DNA from: Candidatus Gastranaerophilales bacterium
GTDB taxonomy: Bacteria > Cyanobacteriota > Vampirovibrionia > Gastranaerophilales > Gastranaerophilaceae
Assembly: GCA_944325075.1 (NCBI GenBank)
Contig: CALUYU010000011.1
Location: 1-46,229, forward strand
DNA length: 46,229 nt
Reading direction: 5' to 3'
Shown here: one piece after another, positions 16,151-26,127 of the stretch
Layout: each line of letters opens with the position of its first letter
How positions within the stretch are numbered: the first letter of the stretch is position 1
Notes under the pieces: generated by a model
What the model was told of the DNA's origin: nothing
Database searches by the model: none
What the model saw: only the letters and a program-made list of their open reading frames with translations
Program-made: the position numbers and the translations under genes

Positions 16151-17443
16151 ATGATTGACAGATACTCAAGAGACGAAATTAGAAATATATGGACATTGCA
16201 ATCAAAGTTCAACTATTACCTTTCAGTAGAGCTTGCTGTATGTGACGCTTATGCTGAAATAGGCAAATTCCCTAAAAAAGATATTGAACAGTTAAAAGTT
16301 CTTGCAAAATTTGATCTGAAAAGGATTGAAGAAATCGAAAGAGAAGTTAAACATGATGTTATCGCATTTTTAACAAGCGTTAACGAAAGTCTTGGCGAAT
16401 ATGCAAAATATATGCATGTCGGAATGACAAGTTCCGACGTAATTGATACGGCTTTTGCACTTCAAATTCAGGATAGCGGGAAAATAATACTTAATGACTT
16501 AAATGAAGTAATAAATTCTCTAAAAAATTTGGCGGAAAAACACAGACAAACAATATGTATTGGACGCTCACACGGGGTTCATGCAGAAATTATGACCTTT
16601 GGGATAAAAATATGCTCTTGGATTGATGTTTTAAGACGTCAAAGAAGCAACTTTGCAGCAGCACTTGAGCAGATACGTGTTGGACAAATTTCAGGCCCGG
16701 TAGGAACATATAGCAATATTCCGCCGGAAATTGAAGAAATTACATGCAAAAATTTAGGATTAAAACCTGCCAAAATTTCTACCCAGATTATTGCACGTGA
16801 TTATCACGCGCACTTTATGCAGTCGGTTGCATTGATTGCAAGCGTAATAGAACAGTTTGCAACAGAAATAAGACATCTCCAGAGAACTGAAGTTTTGGAA
16901 GTAGAGGAGGGTTTCGGGCAAAACCAAAAAGGCTCTTCTGCAATGCCTCATAAGAAAAATCCGGTGCTTAGCGAGAATTTGTGCGGACTGGCAAGAGTTG
17001 TTCGTGCAAACTCCATTGTTGCGTTGGAAAATATTCCGCTATGGCACGAACGCGACATATCACATAGTTCTGCTGAAAGAATAATATTCCCGGATAGCTT
17101 AACGCTTATTGATTTCATGCTTGCAAGGTTTAACAACATTGTACAAAACCTTGTTGTTCATCCGAAAAATATGCTTAAAAATACCGATAAATTCGGCGGG
17201 ATTGTTTTCTCCCAAAAAGTATTGTTAAGATTAATTGACAAAGGGTTAACGAGAGAAGAAGCTTACCGGGTAGTTCAAAGAAACGCAATTGAGGCGTTTG
17301 AACATGACGGAAATTTCAGACAAAATCTTGAAGAAGATAACGACGTAACCTCAAGGTTATCAAAACAAGACTTAGATGAAATTTTTGATAAAAACGAATT
17401 TTTAAAGAATATTAACGTAATTTATAACCGGATATTAGAATAA
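16151..17443 (+). CDS. purB: Adenylosuccinate lyase
   Basis: This 430-aa enzyme of the fumarase/aspartase superfamily cleaves SAICAR and adenylosuccinate in purine synthesis. The N-terminal YSRDEI and TSSDVIDTA segments, the HGVHAE catalytic histidine and the superfamily signature GSSAMPHKKNP are present. Length is typical. No ribosome binding site precedes the ATG; the promoter geometry predicts a leaderless mRNA. It converges on bioB with 5 bp between stops and no terminator between them. Confidence 0.96.
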   Translation: MIDRYSRDEIRNIWTLQSKFNYYLSVELAVCDAYAEIGKFPKKDIEQLKVLAKFDLKRIEEIEREVKHDVIAFLTSVNESLGEYAKYMHVGMTSSDVIDTAFALQIQDSGKIILNDLNEVINSLKNLAEKHRQTICIGRSHGVHAEIMTFGIKICSWIDVLRRQRSNFAAALEQIRVGQISGPVGTYSNIPPEIEEITCKNLGLKPAKISTQIIARDYHAHFMQSVALIASVIEQFATEIRHLQRTEVLEVEEGFGQNQKGSSAMPHKKNPVLSENLCGLARVVRANSIVALENIPLWHERDISHSSAERIIFPDSLTLIDFMLARFNNIVQNLVVHPKNMLKNTDKFGGIVFSQKVLLRLIDKGLTREEAYRVVQRNAIEAFEHDGNFRQNLEEDNDVTSRLSKQDLDEIFDKNEFLKNINVIYNRILE

Positions 17444-17448
17444 AAAGT

Positions 17449-18363
17449 TTAAATAACCACTTTGCCAAGAGATTTGACCGTATTATAATCTTCAACCGGG
17501 TCTTTGCCAATAGTTGTAAGATAATTTCCGACCATCATACCCTCAACACATGTTTTAAGTGCAAGCTCCTGATTTTCAGGAGAAAGTCTCATTCGTCCGC
17601 CGCAAAAACGTAAAACAGATTTGGGATTTGCAATTTTAAAAACGGCCAAAGTTCGTAAGATATTCTCTTCATCAATCTTATCAAAATAATTTTCAAAAGG
17701 AGTTTGAGGAATAGGCATTAAAATATTAACAGGAATACTTTCAGGCCCAATCTCAGCAAGTTCCAATGCCATTTCCACTCTCTGTTCAACACTTTCACCC
17801 ATTCCAAGTATGACACCGCAGCACAACTCCATTCCGAACTTTTTAACAAGCTTGCAGGTGTTGTAACGCTCATCCCAGCTGTGAGTAGTACAAACCTCCG
17901 GATAATATGAACGGGCCGTATTAATATTATGATGGAAACGAACAAGCCCCGCCTCTGCTAAAGCTTTAGCCTGATCCTCATTAAGTATTCCTATAGAAGC
18001 ACAGCTTTTTAATTCTCCAATTTTATTTATTACTTTAATCATATCAAGCATAGTTGAAAAATCGCTTTCATCCGGAGTTTTACCGGATGTTACTATAGCA
18101 AACCTTGAAGCATGATTAGATTTTGCATCGTACGCGGCTTTTTGAACCTCTCTTATACTGACAAGCGGATAACTCTCAATATCCGTCCTATAAAATGAAC
18201 TCTGCGCGCAGTATTTACAATTCTGGCTGCATCGGCCGTTTCTTGCGTTTATAAGGGAGCAGAAGCTTACCTCATTCGACATATATTTTGAAGAAATTTC
18301 CAATAACTCATGCAAATCAAGATTATATAAGTTTAGTAAAGTATTTTTATCCGGGGTAAACAT
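17449..18363 (-). CDS. bioB: Biotin synthase
   Basis: This 304-aa radical-SAM enzyme inserts sulfur into dethiobiotin. The cluster motif is Cys45-x3-Cys49-x2-Cys52 (CSQNCKYCAQS), with the family's FCSLINARNGRC before it and RFCGGR near the end. GAGGAG lies 6-7 nt before the ATG. It follows the zinc-ribbon NTPase gene by 17 bp, so it may be read from that operon. No other certain biotin gene is present; a degenerate BioD-like gene lies at 34051. Confidence 0.94.
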   Translation of the reverse strand: MFTPDKNTLLNLYNLDLHELLEISSKYMSNEVSFCSLINARNGRCSQNCKYCAQSSFYRTDIESYPLVSIREVQKAAYDAKSNHASRFAIVTSGKTPDESDFSTMLDMIKVINKIGELKSCASIGILNEDQAKALAEAGLVRFHHNINTARSYYPEVCTTHSWDERYNTCKLVKKFGMELCCGVILGMGESVEQRVEMALELAEIGPESIPVNILMPIPQTPFENYFDKIDEENILRTLAVFKIANPKSVLRFCGGRMRLSPENQELALKTCVEGMMVGNYLTTIGKDPVEDYNTVKSLGKVVI

Positions 18364-18380
18364 TGTGTCTCCTCATAAAT

Positions 18381-21353
18381 TTAAAGTTTAATTCCGTTAA
18401 CAGCAGTAAAAGATTTAAAAACATTTTTTGCCTCTTCAATTTGAATATGAATATGGTTGTTACGGGTTTGACGCACAAGGTCAGAGGCATAGTCAAACAT
18501 TTTTTTAGCAGCAGCAAGATAATCGTGCTGTTTTGCAGATCTTGCAAGCCCCATTTCCTGAAAATATTTTCCATATAATAAATATAATCTGGAAAGGAGA
18601 TCATTCATATTGTATTTTCTGGCAATCTCAATTGCACTTTCAATATGCATTTTAGCAGATTCATAATCAGAAGTTGTCATACTTGCCTTAGCCATTACAA
18701 TTCTTAGCAAGACAGCAAAGAAATAATTATCAATTTTAGGGTTCTGAGCGACCTCTAAAGCTTGAGAGGCAATTTCTGAAGCAGCATAAGGCCCTTCCGT
18801 AACAAGAGTTGCCTCAGCAATAAGATACCAGGTCAAAAGTGCGCCAAGTGCCATTTTCTCTTTGGAGAAGTACGCTATTTGGTCATTAAAAATGTCCATT
18901 GCCTGCTTAACTTTATCATTATCTTTAAACAACTTACCCAGTAATGACTTCATAATGTTTTTAGTAAAGTTATCACCGCAGTTGTTTGCATAAGTAACAA
19001 CATGGAATAAATCCTGCTGAATATCTTTGTATTTATGGCGCATAAAATTATTTATTATATTAATAGAATTCCACTTAACTACAGATTCATCATCCATATT
19101 GTTTTCTTCATACTGTTTCATAATTTCTTCCAAAATCTTTTCGGAAGTATTGAAATCCCCCTTCATTGTATTAGCCATGGCAAGTGTAAGCTTGCAGTGG
19201 CAAATAAAAGGTTCTTCATGAAGATTGTTCCTATCAAGCACATCAAATATAACCGTCAGAACTTCAAATGATCTGTCATCCCCTTGTAATACAAGTGCCT
19301 GGGCAAGAATAAGATGAACCTTAAGCCATGTTTCAATAATAAACGGAAGAGAAAAATCCGTTCTGGAATAAGGCTGTCCAAAAATTTCTTCAAACACCGG
19401 TATAATTTCGGTATCAATCATGTTTATAATCTGCCCGCAATTTCCTATTGCAAGAAGAGATTTTAGTTTAGTACACTTAATTAAAATAGTTTCAAGTTTT
19501 TTCTCAGGATTTACAACTTCCAGTACAGAATCAACACATTCGACATTGCCAAGATAATTCCCGGTCTGCCGGCAGCATTTTGTCATATAACCAAGAAGTT
19601 CAATCTCACGCGGGACATCATTTAATGCTTTTGCATTTGCAATTGCATCAGGTAAATAATCCATAGCCTCAGACGGATTATAGTCAGTCAGAAGTTTACC
19701 CAAGCGTTCGGAAATATTATATCTTATTTTAAGAGTAGAGGTTTCATCAAGTTCATTAATAAGCGCCAAACACTGCTTCTGAGAAATTGAATAAAGACTC
19801 ATATCCCCAATATATGCAGCCAATCTGGTATTTCTTGTCCAAATATCCAATGCAAGCTTAGGATTTTTAATATTCTGGGCAATTATGCCGAAAATTGCAT
19901 TTGAATTAGGCGTGAAATTTTCCAAGGCATTACATACTTTTGTATTCAGCAGAATGTACTGTTCATCATTTTTGGCAACATTTAGAATTGTTTCCCACAA
20001 CAATAAGTCTTTGAACTGATAAAAAATATCGTTCAGCGGAGCTATAAAATTCATCTTTTGCAAATATGAAATTATATTTTCAAAATTCTCATCACTATAT
20101 TCAAAGATCTGTTTTATTAAGTTAAGATTAATTTTGTCACCCAAAATTGCCGATCCCATTATAAAAGTATATGCTTCCTTATTTATTGCACTTAAAAAAC
20201 AAATACGTTTAGCAATTAAATCTTCATAAGACTGAGGGAGTTCAAACGGTCTGTCAGCAATTTGTGAATCCAAACGCAATCCGCAAGCTTGCTCTATATA
20301 TGCCGGATTACCGAGACTTTGGGCAAGTATCAGCTCTCTTTCGGCATCATTCATAGGCGGGAACTCAGAATTTTTTGACTGTTTTTGCTGTAAAAAACTT
20401 ATCATCTTTACCCGGTTAAAAGGAGTCAGGCGCATGTCAAAATATATGTCCCCAACCTGATTTTCAGGAAAATTAAAATATCCTTTGGATGGTTTTACAT
20501 CAGAATATATCAGCAAAAGTTTTAAATCTTTAAATACTGACTCTTTTTTAACATAATTATGTAAAAATTCGTACGACAACCCGTCTATAGACTCAAAATT
20601 ATCCACAACAATTACAAATTTTGAATACATAATTATGTTATCAAAAATCTTATTTAAAAGGTCATAGGTTTTAGACTTCCGTTCTGCAATCTCCTCAAAA
20701 AAACCAAACTCTGTCGGGTAAAGAAAATTCAGAAAGTCAGAAATTTCTTCATTGTTAAGATAAGGAAATTTATTTCTAAATAGTTTAGTTGCATCTTTTT
20801 TAAACTTAGAACTATTAATACAAAAATTCGGAATATTATAGAGATTAAATATAATATCCTGGATTAACCCGCCAGGAGTGAGTTGTGTAATAGGGGTACA
20901 CTTTCCGTAAAACCATACAAACTGATTATCTTTAAGTTTATGAATAACGCGAGCCAGAATATAGCTTTTGCCGACCCCGCGGGAACCGCACAAAGATATT
21001 ATCTTTTTGTTGCCAGATAAAAGAACTTTAGGAAGAATTTTTTCAATATCTTCCTGAGAATATGTACCCGCTGGTTCTTTAGCAGATTTAGAATTTTTCG
21101 GAGAAATCCTATGAATTTTCACAGGTTCTTCAAATTTAAACCCGCATTTACGGCACATAACAGCGTTAGGAAAGTTCACACAACTGCATTCCGGACACAA
21201 TTTTAAAATTTCTTCCCCGCATTTTTTACATGTAATATCAAAAATTGTATTGACTGTGTGGCAGTTTTTGCAGATTAAACCGGTTCGTGTCTTACAATAC
21301 GGACACTTTAAAGAATCGTCCGGTATTGTGTTTTTACAAATTGGACATTTCAT
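18381..21353 (-). CDS. Zinc-ribbon NTPase with TPR-like C-terminal half
   Basis: This 990-aa protein has three N-terminal zinc ribbons (Cys3/6/17/20, Cys28/31/42/45, Cys53/56/67/70). An AAA/STAND-type NTPase follows, with Walker A GSRGVGKS (123-130) and a hydrophobic-DNF Walker B near 245. A long helical region (about 480-990) consists of tetratricopeptide-like pairs (IARKYNMNDLLSRLYLLYGK type). The plan resembles signalling STAND proteins and adenylate-cyclase-associated ATPases, but no cyclase or output domain is seen. It follows the sigma-factor gene by 14 bp, suggesting one pathway. The function is unknown. Confidence 0.75.
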   Translation of the reverse strand: MKCPICKNTIPDDSLKCPYCKTRTGLICKNCHTVNTIFDITCKKCGEEILKLCPECSCVNFPNAVMCRKCGFKFEEPVKIHRISPKNSKSAKEPAGTYSQEDIEKILPKVLLSGNKKIISLCGSRGVGKSYILARVIHKLKDNQFVWFYGKCTPITQLTPGGLIQDIIFNLYNIPNFCINSSKFKKDATKLFRNKFPYLNNEEISDFLNFLYPTEFGFFEEIAERKSKTYDLLNKIFDNIIMYSKFVIVVDNFESIDGLSYEFLHNYVKKESVFKDLKLLLIYSDVKPSKGYFNFPENQVGDIYFDMRLTPFNRVKMISFLQQKQSKNSEFPPMNDAERELILAQSLGNPAYIEQACGLRLDSQIADRPFELPQSYEDLIAKRICFLSAINKEAYTFIMGSAILGDKINLNLIKQIFEYSDENFENIISYLQKMNFIAPLNDIFYQFKDLLLWETILNVAKNDEQYILLNTKVCNALENFTPNSNAIFGIIAQNIKNPKLALDIWTRNTRLAAYIGDMSLYSISQKQCLALINELDETSTLKIRYNISERLGKLLTDYNPSEAMDYLPDAIANAKALNDVPREIELLGYMTKCCRQTGNYLGNVECVDSVLEVVNPEKKLETILIKCTKLKSLLAIGNCGQIINMIDTEIIPVFEEIFGQPYSRTDFSLPFIIETWLKVHLILAQALVLQGDDRSFEVLTVIFDVLDRNNLHEEPFICHCKLTLAMANTMKGDFNTSEKILEEIMKQYEENNMDDESVVKWNSINIINNFMRHKYKDIQQDLFHVVTYANNCGDNFTKNIMKSLLGKLFKDNDKVKQAMDIFNDQIAYFSKEKMALGALLTWYLIAEATLVTEGPYAASEIASQALEVAQNPKIDNYFFAVLLRIVMAKASMTTSDYESAKMHIESAIEIARKYNMNDLLSRLYLLYGKYFQEMGLARSAKQHDYLAAAKKMFDYASDLVRQTRNNHIHIQIEEAKNVFKSFTAVNGIKL

Positions 21354-21367
21354 AATTCACATCCCGA

Positions 21368-21934
21368 TTAATTGAAAGATTGTTTAACCTTTTGCATTAA
21401 TTTAAATAATCTTTTAGACACTTCAGACTGTGACAATCCTAATTCCTGAGCAATCTCAGACTGAGTCATGCCTTCCTGATAACGCAATTTATAAATATCA
21501 AGATATTTTTCTTCAGGTTCCTCATTATTAATTCGGTGCAAAGAATCAACGACAATTTGTAAAACTTCATTCTTAACAGCAATATCTTCCGGCCCGTTCT
21601 CAAAATCAATAGGTTCGTACTGAATATTTATGTTAGAATAAACATTTGAATATGAATTCGTATCATTAAGAGAGACTTCTTCTGTAGGAACAAAACTTTC
21701 CCTGGTTCTTCTTAAACGGCCTGAATCCTTCAAGACATTAAGAATACTTGAGGTTGCAACCTTTTTTAAGTACACTTCCAAAGTTGTATCTGAAGATATT
21801 GTACTTATAATCGGCAGAGAACGCTTGCACGTTTCATTGAAAAAATCGTCGTATAAATCTTCATTATTTACAAATTTTCGATTTGTTTTAATTAATCTCT
21901 CAATTAAATTTATCTTATCTTGTGCTAATTCCAC
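21368..21934 (-). CDS. Sigma-70 family RNA polymerase sigma factor
   Basis: This 188-aa protein has a region-2-like N-terminal half (NEDLYDDFFNETCKR, then a helix ending RLRRTRE) and a clear region 4: YLDIYKLRYQEGMTQSEIAQ continuing to LGLSQSEVSKRLFKL, a helix-turn-helix for the -35 element. I chose GTG at 21934 because AGGGGA lies 6 nt upstream. An ATG at 21967 would add 11 residues but overlaps the promoter. The size suits group 3/ECF-like sigma factors. It lies between the DUF1822-like membrane protein and the zinc-ribbon NTPase. Confidence 0.82.
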   Translation of the reverse strand: MELAQDKINLIERLIKTNRKFVNNEDLYDDFFNETCKRSLPIISTISSDTTLEVYLKKVATSSILNVLKDSGRLRRTRESFVPTEEVSLNDTNSYSNVYSNINIQYEPIDFENGPEDIAVKNEVLQIVVDSLHRINNEEPEEKYLDIYKLRYQEGMTQSEIAQELGLSQSEVSKRLFKLMQKVKQSFN

Positions 21935-21955
21935 TTGTATTCCCCTACTTATTAC

Positions 21956-21984
21956 ATTATAACACAATTATAAATAAATGATAA
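21956..21984 (-). promoter_or_regulatory. Internal promoter before the sigma factor
   Basis: On the minus strand TTATCA (21979-21984), a 17-nt spacer and TATAAT (21956-21961) overlap the stop codon of the upstream gene and lie about 22 nt before the GTG start. This would let the sigma factor be made independently of the 4-kb gene ahead of it. Confidence 0.45.
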
Positions 21985-24900
21985 GCGCCAAATTATAATT
22001 TGGGGTCGGAACCTCACCCTGAGGCGGTTTTACGACACTTAATGTATCTTTAACAGTTTGTAACACAATTTTATCAACCTGCTCGGAACCGCTTGATTTT
22101 GCTATCTGGGCACTTTGTATATTTCCGTCTTTAGAGAGTTTTAAATTTACTTTAACCTGATTTGAATATATGTATTCATCAGTAAGTAATAAATCACTTG
22201 AAAGAGTAAGCTTTATACTTTTTCCGGCAGTTTGTAAATATCTCTTAATATTATCGCTGTATGAGAGGTAATCAGGAACTTCCCATGACAATTTTTTAAG
22301 AGTAACTGTTTTACTGCTGTTCAAAGGTTTTTGCGGAGCTGGTTGTTTTAAGGATTCCTTTACATCTTTAACAACTTCTTTCTGAACCTGTTTGCTTGTA
22401 GCATTTATATTTGCAGCAGAAGTCTCAGATTTATTATCAGATGCAGAAGAAGACTCTTCTGGATTTTCTGTCGGAAGGTCGTCTTCAACAGATGCATTTG
22501 CCAAAATATTTGAATTATCCGTTTCCGGAGAAGCAAGAGCTTCATTTTCAGGAGATGACTGAATTAAAGTTTCAGCATCAATACTATTTTTATTTTTCAT
22601 CAAAAATCCAACAACTGCACCTGCAATAACTACTGCTGCTAAAATAGCAAAAACCGGCATTAATTTATTGCCTTTTTTCGCAGGAGCATATTCCTCATCA
22701 TTTGTAGATAAATCTTCTTCAGTTTGTTCCAGTTCGGAAGTATTAAGTTCTGCAGGAGTTTCTGACGAGTATAACACTCCAAGCTGCTCTTCACTTACAT
22801 CGTTAGTAAGATCATCTTTAGACTCTTCACATATTTCGATATCCGGAATATCATCATTTCCTGCAACGGTAGCAATACTATTAACGTTTCCGATATTCGC
22901 ATTAACATTTAAGGAAACATCCGCCGAATTTCCCGAAATATTATTATTCACTACATTTTCAGCCATGTCTGAAATAGCTGTATTAGCATTAATTCCACCA
23001 GGCTGCATAGAAACCGAAGTATTCAATTCTTCATTAATAACTGGTTCGGAGATATTATTTTCTATATTTGACGGTTCAGATGACTCAAATTCATCAAGTT
23101 CATCCAATATTGATAAATCATCAACATTAGAATTATTTTCAGTATCTAATGTGTTATCTTGCGAATCGGTTTGCTCCACTATGGTAGGAGTAACTTCCAT
23201 ATTATTATTTACAGTCTCTTCAGGCAAATTCAACGGTCCAACTTCTGCCATGTCAGAGAAATCAACCTGCAAATTGCTGTTGAACATCGCTCCTGAATTT
23301 TCCATCGAAATTCCGCCTTCAAACTCTGAACCGAAATTAATTTCAGGTTCAACCAGTTCTTGCAGATCTTCAGCATTATTTTGTAGATTTTCAGAACCTG
23401 CCGGGTCTTCTGATAATTGGTTCGTTTCCTGCTCTTCCGGCAATGTCTGAAGAGTGTTCGCCTCAAGAGAAGTATCTTCTACAAAATCATTTGATACAGT
23501 ATCTTCTGCATGCGCCGGAGCCGAATCTTCCAGTTCCGGGATATCTTTCACAAAGTCGTCAGATGTTACATCGTCGGAATGTACCGCCGGAGCCGGAGCT
23601 TCCATTCCTGATATGTCCTTCACAAAGTCATCGGATGTTACATCATCTGCATGTGCCGGTTCAACACTTTGCATATCAGAGATATCTTCTAAAAAATCAT
23701 CAGATGTTAAATTATCTGCGTGTCCTAATTCCTTTTTTTCTTCAGTTTTTTGTAATTCATTAAAATCAGGTAACTCCTCTTCATACTCGTCATCTTCATA
23801 ACGTTCTACCGGAACTTCCACAGAGGCACGACCTTCAGGCATAGAATCCAAATCTGCTAATTCCTGCTCACTATGTGGTTCGGTTCCATCGTTAGTCCCA
23901 CCGTTTTGAGTTTGGGCATGCCCTGTAGAAAGACTGTTAAAATCAATAGTCTCTGATTCATCTTTAATTTCCTGTGGTACATAGCTATTCACAAGGTTAT
24001 GGAATTCGTCCATTTCCATTGTTTCCATTTGATCTTCAACATTTTTAGGGATATTTGACGGAGGGATGTTACCTAATTGGATATCTTCCAAAGAAGTAAG
24101 TTCAGTTGCCTCTGAAATAGGAGTACGAATTACAGTTGAAATAGAAGGCCTTCTTGAAGTTCCTGCTGCGCCAAACGGAGACGGGGAAGAAGAATGAGAT
24201 GATGATGTGCTGCTGCTTGCCGAACCATAATCATCGTCACTGTTATTTTCGAAAATAATATCATCATAGTCATCGTTATTAGTAAAAGTAATTTCATCAT
24301 CACTTTCCGAATTTGTAAACACCGGTTCTTCAACCGAAAGTCCCATGGATTGGTCACTTTCTGAAGAAGCCTGTGGTGTCTCTTCTTCCATTCCACTTAA
24401 AAAGTCATCTAAATTCCCAGTGAAATCAAGTCCGTCCAAATTATTATCAGCAACAGCGTTTTGAATATCCGGTTCCGCATCGCCGGTCAGACTTGCTGCA
24501 GCAGAATCTTCTGCCGGAGTAGTCTGATTTTCTACAGAATCAGGCAAAGTTAAATCAGCCATGTTTAAGTCCAATTCATTCAGCCCGTCAGCTGAAATAC
24601 TATCAGCAGCAGAAAGTTCCTCAAGATTAACATTAGAAGTATCTTCTTCTAAATTAAAATCAGACAAATTGGCGGTTTCAGCAGAATTATTTGCGTTTAA
24701 ACTTTCACTATCCGGATTATTTTCATCCAAGCTTGGAATATCTTCAAAAGTTAAACTGTTAGAAACTGGCATTTCGGCATCTGACTCAGTAGTTTCAACC
24801 GAACCATTTTCTATACCGGCAGAGGGAGAATTTTCCGGAACAGACGAATTGTTCACGTCTTGTGAGTCTTCATCTTTAAAAACTTTTTCTGCCATATTTT

Positions 24901-25957
24901 GAATACTTGAGGCCATATCAATTGCATCAGAAACATTATTTGCAACATGGGCAGCTGCATTAACTATATTTGAAGTACTATCAACAAGACCCTTAACATT
25001 TTCAACAGCATCTAAAGCTTCACCGGTTCCTGAAAGGGCCGCCGAAACAGCAGCAGATCCCGCAATTTCAGCACCTAAAACAGCCGCTCCGCCAAGTACT
25101 TCAGATATATCACCGGATGGCTGTTCAGATGTTTCTTCATCACTAAAAGCTCCGGCAAGATTTTCTATATTGGACGCTTCAATATCTTCCGCAACATCCT
25201 CCGGCATTTGCTCGGAAGATAAAGCCTCTAGATCTACTTCATCAGCATTAACAGGAAGATCAACGCCAATAGAATTTACTGCCTGATATGAAAGCATCTC
25301 AAAACTTTCAAATTCAATAAACTTATCTCTTAAATCAGCACTTTGCTTTAAATAGCCTATCAGTTTTTTCTTATCATCTTCAGATACATTATGATCCGCC
25401 ATTGAAACAATCAAAAATTCCGCGTCTTCTACTTCTTTATCACTGCATCCTTTCGATGTATCACCTTGGAAATCTTTAATAAAGTTTTTCAAGTCAACAG
25501 GAGAAAAGAGTTTTTCTTTCTCCATAAAATAATATTCACCATTAGTATTGTTTTTATTTATCATTTTAGGTTCAAAAAAGCCTAAAAATTCGGTATTAGA
25601 ATGATCTTTTGCAAGTTTAAGCACTAAATAAATATCCGGAGTAAGGTTATAATCAAAATGAGATTTCGGGATAAAAATCTGGTTTTCATCAAACACAACT
25701 CTTACATCAATATGAATGTTCGAAAGCATAATATCGGAAATGTCAAATTCCTCAAGAAGTTTTCTTATATTATGAAGATTATATGTATGCTCATCGGAAA
25801 TTTTTTCATCTTTTAAATATTTAAGGCAAACTTCTGCACCTAAGGCATTTATATAAGCCCTGCTTTTAACATCATTTCTGGCAAAACTTTGAGTTAATGC
25901 TCTTGCTTCTTCTTTTTCTCTCTCATCAATTAATAAAGTTGTATTTGTATTTTCCAT
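21968..25957 (-). CDS. DUF1822-like, TonB-like acidic membrane protein
   Basis: This 1329-aa protein has a folded N-terminal domain (about 1-230) that resembles cyanobacterial DUF1822 proteins (pattern ALGAEVCLKYL, DIMLSNIHIDVR, PDIYLVLKLA, EFLGFFEP). About 860 Asp/Glu/Ser/Asn-rich residues follow, with four imperfect repeats around TSDDFVKDI (about 740-830). One membrane helix lies near 1099-1123 and a TonB-C-like domain at about 1230-1329 (SGSEQVDKIVLQTV, then VKPPQGEVPTPNYNLALII). The acidic part should be cytoplasmic and the C-terminus periplasmic. ATG at 25957 has GGAG and AGGGAT upstream; the frame is open to 26065 without a better site. Low-complexity coding limits certainty about its role. 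Confidence 0.8.
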   Translation of the reverse strand: MENTNTTLLIDEREKEEARALTQSFARNDVKSRAYINALGAEVCLKYLKDEKISDEHTYNLHNIRKLLEEFDISDIMLSNIHIDVRVVFDENQIFIPKSHFDYNLTPDIYLVLKLAKDHSNTEFLGFFEPKMINKNNTNGEYYFMEKEKLFSPVDLKNFIKDFQGDTSKGCSDKEVEDAEFLIVSMADHNVSEDDKKKLIGYLKQSADLRDKFIEFESFEMLSYQAVNSIGVDLPVNADEVDLEALSSEQMPEDVAEDIEASNIENLAGAFSDEETSEQPSGDISEVLGGAAVLGAEIAGSAAVSAALSGTGEALDAVENVKGLVDSTSNIVNAAAHVANNVSDAIDMASSIQNMAEKVFKDEDSQDVNNSSVPENSPSAGIENGSVETTESDAEMPVSNSLTFEDIPSLDENNPDSESLNANNSAETANLSDFNLEEDTSNVNLEELSAADSISADGLNELDLNMADLTLPDSVENQTTPAEDSAAASLTGDAEPDIQNAVADNNLDGLDFTGNLDDFLSGMEEETPQASSESDQSMGLSVEEPVFTNSESDDEITFTNNDDYDDIIFENNSDDDYGSASSSTSSSHSSSPSPFGAAGTSRRPSISTVIRTPISEATELTSLEDIQLGNIPPSNIPKNVEDQMETMEMDEFHNLVNSYVPQEIKDESETIDFNSLSTGHAQTQNGGTNDGTEPHSEQELADLDSMPEGRASVEVPVERYEDDEYEEELPDFNELQKTEEKKELGHADNLTSDDFLEDISDMQSVEPAHADDVTSDDFVKDISGMEAPAPAVHSDDVTSDDFVKDIPELEDSAPAHAEDTVSNDFVEDTSLEANTLQTLPEEQETNQLSEDPAGSENLQNNAEDLQELVEPEINFGSEFEGGISMENSGAMFNSNLQVDFSDMAEVGPLNLPEETVNNNMEVTPTIVEQTDSQDNTLDTENNSNVDDLSILDELDEFESSEPSNIENNISEPVINEELNTSVSMQPGGINANTAISDMAENVVNNNISGNSADVSLNVNANIGNVNSIATVAGNDDIPDIEICEESKDDLTNDVSEEQLGVLYSSETPAELNTSELEQTEEDLSTNDEEYAPAKKGNKLMPVFAILAAVVIAGAVVGFLMKNKNSIDAETLIQSSPENEALASPETDNSNILANASVEDDLPTENPEESSSASDNKSETSAANINATSKQVQKEVVKDVKESLKQPAPQKPLNSSKTVTLKKLSWEVPDYLSYSDNIKRYLQTAGKSIKLTLSSDLLLTDEYIYSNQVKVNLKLSKDGNIQSAQIAKSSGSEQVDKIVLQTVKDTLSVVKPPQGEVPTPNYNLALIIYL

Positions 25958-26127
25958 ATCCCTTTTTCTCCTTCTAATATATAAGATTACACGAGCTTTA
26001 AAATTATTCCAAAATTTTTGTAAATTTTTGTAACAATTATTGAAAAATAATTCTGTTTTGCGCAAAATTAAACTATGAGTCGTTTTTCATGTTGTAAGAA
26101 AAGTGTGTAGTAAAAGGAGGTTTTCCA

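Noticed and set aside
22668-23801. Long plus-strand frames rich in Ser inside the DUF1822-like gene
   Set aside because: They mirror the Asp/Glu/Asn codons of the minus-strand gene (GAT/GAA read as Ser/Phe); no RBS or known motif.
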